Of a DNA stretch of 64,000 bases, positions 58,928 to 64,000 are shown one piece after another. Every line of letters starts with the position of its first letter. Position 1 is the stretch's first letter. The notes beneath the pieces were generated by a model, which saw nothing but the letters and a program-made list of their open reading frames with translations, ran no database searches and was not told the DNA's origin. The position numbers were made by a program, and so were the translations under genes. Where the stretch lies: positions 234,457 to 298,456 of the forward strand of contig NZ_JARXYZ010000006.1 of NCBI RefSeq assembly GCF_029894125.1, read 5' to 3'. Source of the DNA: Kitasatospora sp. MAA19. GTDB taxonomy: Bacteria > Actinomycetota > Actinomycetes > Streptomycetales > Streptomycetaceae.

Positions 58928-60514
58928 GAGTGATCGTTTCCTTCCCTGGACGCCCCCCGCGGGGACGCCAACACGTGATGAAGCAGAACAGACCCGGAAC
59001 GAACAACCCCCGGGAACCCGAACCGACACCACCCGCCCCCGCCACCCACCGCACCCCCACACACCACACCAAAAACGGGGACACACAGGCGACAGAACAC
59101 CGGCAACGCCGACCCGAAACCCCCGGAAACATCCCGGGAAGGCCATGGAGGCCACATGTCTTGTCGAAACCGCATGAAACCCACCCCCACGCAAACGCCC
59201 CGCAACCCCACCCCCACACCCACGCTTGCGCACCACTTGCGAGACACACGCTTACCTGACCCGAGACACCGCACCCACACGCACGACACCCAACCCACCA
59301 CCCCGCCACCCGGACGGAAACCAACCACCCAGGCCGGCAAGGACACTCACACCGACAGGCACCAGGCACCGGACACCCCCGGCACGACGACCAACCGCCC
59401 CCGGCACGACGACCACCCGGCCACCCGGACGGAAACCAACCACCCAGGCCGCAAAGGACACTCACGCCGACGGACACCGGACACCAACCGCCCGCGGCGC
59501 GACGACCACCCGGCCACCCGGCCGGCCAAGCACCAGGCAGCAGGCAGCAGGCACCGGGCACCCACGGCGGGAAGGCCGATCACACAGGCGGCGGCCACCA
59601 GCCACCGGCCACCGGCCACCAGCCACCGGCGCCAGGGAACATCCGCTCAAACAGCCGGGCACCAACCGTCCACGACGGGAGGAACGTTCACACGGACAGC
59701 GGGCAGCGGGCAGCGGCCACCCGTTCCAGGGCCGGGCCGTCCAAGGAACCAGGGCACCGACCGCCCGCCGGACGCGACGCCCCCGGCCACACCGGCAGGC
59801 GAACACCCACCCGCCAAACCGCCCGCCCATTCCCGCACGGCAGTCCACACCCGGCAGGCACCAACCGCCCACGCCACGAACGACCCGCTCGACCACCCCG
59901 GCCGGCCACCAACCCGCTCCACCCGCAGGTCAGTTCACGCCCTCCAGGCACCAACCACCTGACCCCGCACGACCGCTCGGCACCGGCAGACACCAACCAC
60001 CCACGGCACGAACGACCCGCCCGGCCACCCGGACAAAAGCCACCCACCCCCGCAAGACCACTCGGCACCGGCAGACACCAACCGCCCGCCGACACCACGA
60101 CCACCAGGCCACCAGGCCACCCAGGCCAGGCCGGTCGCCAACCAGAGCCACCCGCAAGGCCGTTCACACCCGGCAGGCACCAACCAGCGCCACCCGCAAG
60201 GCCGTTCGCTCCAGTTAGGCACCAACCAGCGTCACCCGCAAGGCCGTTCAAACCCGGCAGACACCAACCACCGGATCCCGCAACGGCCGTTCACACCGGG
60301 CGGCCACCGGCCGCCCGCACCCGGGACGACCGACCGCACCCAGGCGGGCACCGGCCGCCCGGCCAGGACGAACCCCGTCCACACCAGGCCGGACACCCCC
60401 GGCCACGTACCACCACGGCCCGCCCGTACCCGCACCACCGCCCAGCCCCCACAGGGCCCGGCACCCGCACCAACCCACTCCACCCGTCCCACCACCAGAA
60501 CAGGGGCCCACCGC
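58928..60514. repeat. 1.6-kb degenerate repeat region, gene-poor
   Basis: The plus strand is very rich in C and A and poor in T. Diverged copies of blocks such as CACCCGGACGGAAACCAACC (starting 59307 and 59422, part of a 46-bp near-repeat) and many CACCAACC-containing units fill the region. Long open frames in several phases are side effects of this composition. It separates two divergent biosynthetic units and must contain both promoters near its ends; no tRNA, ORF with a ribosome site, or IS is seen. Confidence 0.75.
60148..60273. repeat. 42-bp tandem repeat, three copies
   Basis: Units start at 60148, 60190 and 60232 with exact 42-base spacing. Each contains CACCCGCAAGGCCGTTC followed by a GGCA(G/C)..CACCAACCA segment. 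It is the best-preserved part of the larger degenerate array. Confidence 0.85.
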
Positions 60515-61402
60515 ATGACCACCGCCGAAACCCGCTCCATCAACCCCGACGTCGACGCCATCCGCCACCACTACGAAGTCGGCAACGACCTCTACCGGCT
60601 CATCCTCGGCCCCACCATGATGTACTCCGGCGGCTACTGGGAGGACGGCGAGGACCTCGTCGCCACCCTCGACGAAGCCCAGGAACGCAAGCTCGACGTC
60701 TTCACCGACCTCGCCCGCGCCGCCGGCACCGCCAAGGTCCTCGACATCGGCTGCGGCTGGGGCACCATGCTCAACCGCCTCACCACCGTCCACGGCGTCC
60801 AGCAGGCCGTCGGCGTCACCCTCTCCCGCACCCAGGCCGACTTCGTCGCCGCCCTCGACAACCCCGCCATCCACGCCCGCGTCGAGAGCTGGGAAGACCA
60901 CAAGGCCGACGGCGACCCCTACGACGCCGCGTTCTGCATCAACGCCCTCGAACACTTCGTGCTCTCCTCCCTCACCCCCAAGGAGCGCACCCAGCGCTAC
61001 CGCGTCTTCTTCAAGCAGGTCCACTCCCTCCTCAAGCCCGGCGCCCGCTTCGTCCTGCACACCATGACCGTCGAGAACCCCCCACTGCGCCGCCAGCTCC
61101 TCGACGACCTCAAGTTCCTCCAGCGCGAGGAGTTCGAAGGCTGCCACATCCCCCGCCTGCCCGAACTCGCCGCCGGCCTCGACGGCCTCTTCGAAGTCAC
61201 CGAGATCCGCAACGAACCCGAGTCCTTCGCCCGCGCCTGCCGCGCCTGGCTCCAGCTCCTGGCCGCCCGCCGCGACGAAGCCGTCACCCTCGCCGACGAA
61301 ACCACCGTCGCCCGCTTCGAACGCTACCTCGACATCTTCGCCTACACCCTCGAAGACCACATCTTCAACAACTTCCGCGTCACCCTCACCCGCCGCGCCT
61401 GA
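60515..61402 (+). CDS. Cyclopropane-fatty-acid-synthase-type methyltransferase
   Basis: 295 aa SAM-dependent enzyme. IRHHYEVGNDLYRLILGPTM and MYSGGYW are typical of CFA/mycolic-acid methyltransferases. The SAM motif is VLDIGCGWGTMLNRL, and YDAAFCINALEHFV is the active-site helix. It is smaller than CFA synthase (about 380-420 aa) and nearer to mycolate-type enzymes in size, lacking the N-terminal lipid-binding domain. It would methylate or cyclopropanate an unsaturated or enolisable acyl substrate. ATG 60515. Seventeen bases separate it from the BVMO gene. Confidence 0.85.
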   Translation: MTTAETRSINPDVDAIRHHYEVGNDLYRLILGPTMMYSGGYWEDGEDLVATLDEAQERKLDVFTDLARAAGTAKVLDIGCGWGTMLNRLTTVHGVQQAVGVTLSRTQADFVAALDNPAIHARVESWEDHKADGDPYDAAFCINALEHFVLSSLTPKERTQRYRVFFKQVHSLLKPGARFVLHTMTVENPPLRRQLLDDLKFLQREEFEGCHIPRLPELAAGLDGLFEVTEIRNEPESFARACRAWLQLLAARRDEAVTLADETTVARFERYLDIFAYTLEDHIFNNFRVTLTRRA

Positions 61403-61419
61403 CCAGAGGAAACCGGGCC

Positions 61420-63030
61420 ATGACCACCACCGCCGAACACCCCACCCCCGCCAACCCCGACGACCCCACCCCGGCCACCGCGGTGCCCGGGGCCGCCGAC
61501 GACACCGCCACCACCCCCCACCCCACCACCCCCAACCCCCTGCGCGTACGCCACCTCAAAGCCGCCATCATCGGCGCCGGCATCTCCGGCCTCGGCACCG
61601 CCATCCGCCTCCTGCAGACCGGCACCGACGACTTCCTCGTCTTCGAACGCGCCCACGACCTCGGCGGCACCTGGCGCGACAACACCTACCCCGGCTGCGC
61701 CTGCGACGTCCAGGCCCACCTCTACTCCTTCTCCTTCGCCCGCAACCCCGCATGGAAATCCACCTTCGCCACCCAGGCCGAAGTCCACACCTACCTCAAA
61801 GACACCGCCCGCCGCTTCGGCATCGAACCCCACCTGCGCTACGGCCACGAACTCCTCGACGCCACCTGGGACCAGGACCACCGCCACTGGCGCATCCACA
61901 CCACCCACGGCCACTACACCGCCCAGATCCTCATCACCGGCACCGGCTACCTCTCCGAACCCGCCATCCCCGACCTACCCGGCCTCGACACCTTCACCGG
62001 CACCGTCTTCCACTCCTCCCAATGGCGCCACGACCACGACCTCACCGGCCGCAACGTCGCCGTCATCGGCACCGGCGCCTCCGCCATCCAGTTCGTCCCC
62101 GCCATCCAACCCCAGGTCGCCCGACTCCACCTCCACCAGCGCACACCCCCCTGGGTCGCCGCCAAACCCGACAAACCCAACACCCCCCGCCACACCTGGA
62201 TGCTGCGCCACCTCCCCGGCTACCAACTCCTACGCCGCAACTTCAACAAACACGGCCGCGAAATCGTCGCGTTCTTCATGTCCCGCCCGGGACGCACCAC
62301 CGGCATGAGGAACATGGCCGCCGGCCACCTCAAAAAATCCGTCCCCGACCCCGACCTCCGCAAACGCCTCACCCCCGACTACACCGTCGGCTGCAAACGC
62401 CTCCTCTTCTCCAACACCTGGTACCCCGCCATCCAACAACCCAACGTCGACATCATCCCCGACACCATCACCGACATCGGCCCCACCCACATCACCACCG
62501 CCGACGGCACCCGCCGCACCGTCGACACCATCATCCTCGCCACCGGCTTCACCGCCACCGACCGCCCCATCGCCCACCGCATCCACGGACGAAACGGCCA
62601 CACCCTGCACCACACCTGGACCACCCACGGCATGCAAGCCCACCGCGGCACCACCATCCACGGCTTCCCCAACCTCTTCATGCTCCTGGGCCCCAACACC
62701 ACCCTCGGCCACTCCTCCCAAACCGTCATGATCGAAGCCCAGATCACCTACATCATCAACGCCCTCAAAACCCTCGACAAACACCACCTCACCTCCCTCG
62801 AAATCCGCCCCGAAGCCCAAACCGCCTACAACAAAACCCTCACCAAACACCTCACCGGCACCGTCTGGAACGCCGGCGGCTGCACCAGCTGGTACACCGA
62901 CAAACACGGCAACAACCCCTCCATCTGGCCCACCTACACCTTCCGCTTCCGCAAACAAACCCGCCACTTCGACCTCCCCAACTACCAAACCGCCACCCTC
63001 ACCCACCCCCAACCCCCCAACCCCACCTAA
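61420..63030 (+). CDS. Baeyer-Villiger-type flavin monooxygenase
   Basis: 536 aa. The first Rossmann motif AAIIGAGISGLGTAIRLL binds FAD and the second, VAVIGTGASAIQFVPAI, binds NADPH. Between them lies FTGTVFHSSQW, matching the BVMO fingerprint FxGxxxHxxxW. DLGGTWRDNTYPGCACD is the characteristic GGTW region. It inserts oxygen next to a ketone to give an ester or lactone. The N-terminal 40 residues are Thr/Pro-rich and not conserved. AGAGGAAA precedes ATG 61420. Codons end overwhelmingly in C. Confidence 0.92.
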   Translation: MTTTAEHPTPANPDDPTPATAVPGAADDTATTPHPTTPNPLRVRHLKAAIIGAGISGLGTAIRLLQTGTDDFLVFERAHDLGGTWRDNTYPGCACDVQAHLYSFSFARNPAWKSTFATQAEVHTYLKDTARRFGIEPHLRYGHELLDATWDQDHRHWRIHTTHGHYTAQILITGTGYLSEPAIPDLPGLDTFTGTVFHSSQWRHDHDLTGRNVAVIGTGASAIQFVPAIQPQVARLHLHQRTPPWVAAKPDKPNTPRHTWMLRHLPGYQLLRRNFNKHGREIVAFFMSRPGRTTGMRNMAAGHLKKSVPDPDLRKRLTPDYTVGCKRLLFSNTWYPAIQQPNVDIIPDTITDIGPTHITTADGTRRTVDTIILATGFTATDRPIAHRIHGRNGHTLHHTWTTHGMQAHRGTTIHGFPNLFMLLGPNTTLGHSSQTVMIEAQITYIINALKTLDKHHLTSLEIRPEAQTAYNKTLTKHLTGTVWNAGGCTSWYTDKHGNNPSIWPTYTFRFRKQTRHFDLPNYQTATLTHPQPPNPT

Positions 63031-63894
63031 CAACCACCACCACACCGCAGAAACCAGACAACAGACCACGAAGCACCAACCACCCACCACCGACCACGGG
63101 AACCGGACAACAGGCCACCGGCCACGGGGCACGGGGCATGGGAACCGGGTAACGGACCACGGGAACCGGCAACGGGCAACGGGCAACCGGAACCGGGTAA
63201 CGCGCCACCGGAACCAGGCAACGAGCAACGAGCAACAAACAGGCCGCGGAAAGCGCGAGTCCGGCAACGCCCCACCCGACACGGGCAGACAGCCGTCGGA
63301 ACCCGCGGAACCCGGCCACGGGCCACGGCACGACCAGACCGCGCAAACCCCGAGTCCGGCAACGACCCACCCGACACGGGCACACAGCCGGCGGAACCCG
63401 GCGAAATCCGGACGACGGCCCAACCGGCACAAACAGGCGACGGAGAGCGCGAGTTCGACCACCGCCCACCCGACACCACCACCCGAACACCGGAACCCGC
63501 GCAGTCCAGACCACACCACACGAACACGTAAACACCGGAACCCCGCGAAGCCCGGACGACGGCCCAACCAGCACAAACAGGCGACGGAGAGCGCGAGTTC
63601 GACCACCGCCCACCCGACACCACCACCCCGCCACCGGCTCACGACACACACGCCGCCGGCGCCGGCACCGGCACCCGCCACAACCGCACCCCCGAACCAC
63701 CAGCACCACACCAGGCCGCCACCGTGGCCGGCCCACCAGGCCGGCCACGGGCACCACCCCCACCCCGCAGACACAGCACCGACCAGACCCCCGCAACCAC
63801 CAACCACCACCACCGGCCCACCCACCCCGGCCACCACCACCGGCCCACCCAGGCTCCCGGGCCGCCAACCAGCCGCCCACAAACCGCAACCGAG
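63031..63894. repeat. Right-end degenerate repeat region
   Basis: No gene. C/A-rich plus strand with nested repeats: a 76-base block at 63409-63484 recurs with one mismatch at 63553-63628 (144-base offset), and GAGTCCGGCAACG-containing blocks at 63257 and 63352 repeat at 95 bases. Shorter GGGCAACGG-type units fill 63125-63235. Confidence 0.8.
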
Positions 63895-64000
63895 CCCCCC
63901 CCCCCCCCCCCGCCGCCCCCCGCGCGCCCCCGCGGGGCCGGGGGCGGGCGCGGCGGGCCCGGCCCGGCCCGGGCCGGCCCCGCCGCGCGGCCCCCCCGCG
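63895..64000. other. G+C-only terminal tract with poly-C
   Basis: Seventeen C residues (63895-63911) begin a run of 106 bases without a single A or T, reaching the window edge. CGCGGCGGG (63949-63957) pairs with CCCGCCGCG (63979-63987), giving a foldable end. It could be an unusual linear-replicon terminus or a sequencing/assembly artefact; the sequence alone cannot decide. Confidence 0.5.

Noticed and set aside
59156..60218. Long plus-strand frames in the repeat region
   Set aside because: Composed only of Thr/Pro/Arg/His from C/A-rich repeats, in several phases at once, with no ribosome site or domain.
62230..63882. Minus-strand frame of about 550 codons opposite the BVMO gene
   Set aside because: Gly/Val-rich shadow of the BVMO gene and repeats; no start context or motif.

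Overview
The window is high-GC actinobacterial DNA, almost certainly from Streptomyces or a close relative such as Kitasatospora. The signs are third-position G/C codon use, many GTG starts and GTGA/ATGA stop-start overlaps, two WhiJ-type loci (XRE regulator plus DUF397 protein), a SARP activator and Tat-exported oxidases. Two large biosynthetic regions, many IS and gene relics, and repeat-rich, gene-poor DNA at the right end suggest an accessory, possibly chromosome-arm or plasmid-end, location. No rRNA, tRNA or CRISPR array was seen.

Layout. 0-7 kb: YCII-family protein (cut by the window edge), Tat-exported FAD oxidase, multicopper oxidase, and a three-gene unit of PLP decarboxylase, GNAT acetyltransferase and a conserved unknown. 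7-16.7 kb: membrane protein, cupredoxin, secreted protein, tectonin-repeat beta-propeller, WhiJ-type locus 1, and a TetR/SRPBCC divergent pair with operator palindromes. 16.9-20.6 kb: a compact atropopeptide (tryptorubin-type) RiPP locus, framed by IS630 transposase relics and a cas3 relic. It has a 26-residue precursor ending in AWYIWY and two overlapping P450 genes. 20.7-33.4 kb: a leftward 12-gene biosynthetic operon (alpha-oxoamine synthase, ketosynthase, MaoC protein, adenylation enzyme, carrier protein, TrpD, TrpA, ectoine-synthase-like cupin, acyl-CoA dehydrogenase, TrpF, TrpC, alpha/beta hydrolase) with a divergent SARP gene.

33.5-48.8 kb: regulators and oxidoreductases, a broken recombinase, IS5 and Tn3 relics around an RCC1-repeat gene, an MFS exporter, an APH-family kinase, a TetX-like flavoprotein, WhiJ-type locus 2 and uncharacterised genes. 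48.8-56.6 kb: a PadR-controlled flavin hydroxylase with a Pro-Ala-repeat N-terminus, a methyltransferase, tandem paralogues (one a predicted lipoprotein), thiol peroxidase and an MBL hydrolase. 56.9-63.0 kb: a second biosynthetic island in two divergent units, SDR/KASIII/ACP leftward and cyclopropane-synthase-type methyltransferase/Baeyer-Villiger monooxygenase rightward, separated by 1.6 kb of degenerate repeats. The last 0.97 kb is repeats followed by 106 bases of pure G+C, either an unusual replicon end or an assembly artefact.

How the genes may work together. At the RiPP locus, one P450 probably cross-links the aromatic side chains of the six-residue core and the second may modify the product further. 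In the 12-gene operon, TrpD/F/C/A could carry anthranilate to free indole, since trpE, trpG and trpB are absent. The adenylation enzyme, carrier protein and dehydrogenase resemble amino-acid-activating/oxidising modules such as those that make pyrrolyl thioesters. The ketosynthase and oxoamine synthase would extend and release the chain as an aminoketone, and the EctC-like cupin is a candidate ring-closing enzyme. The product is not predictable from sequence alone.
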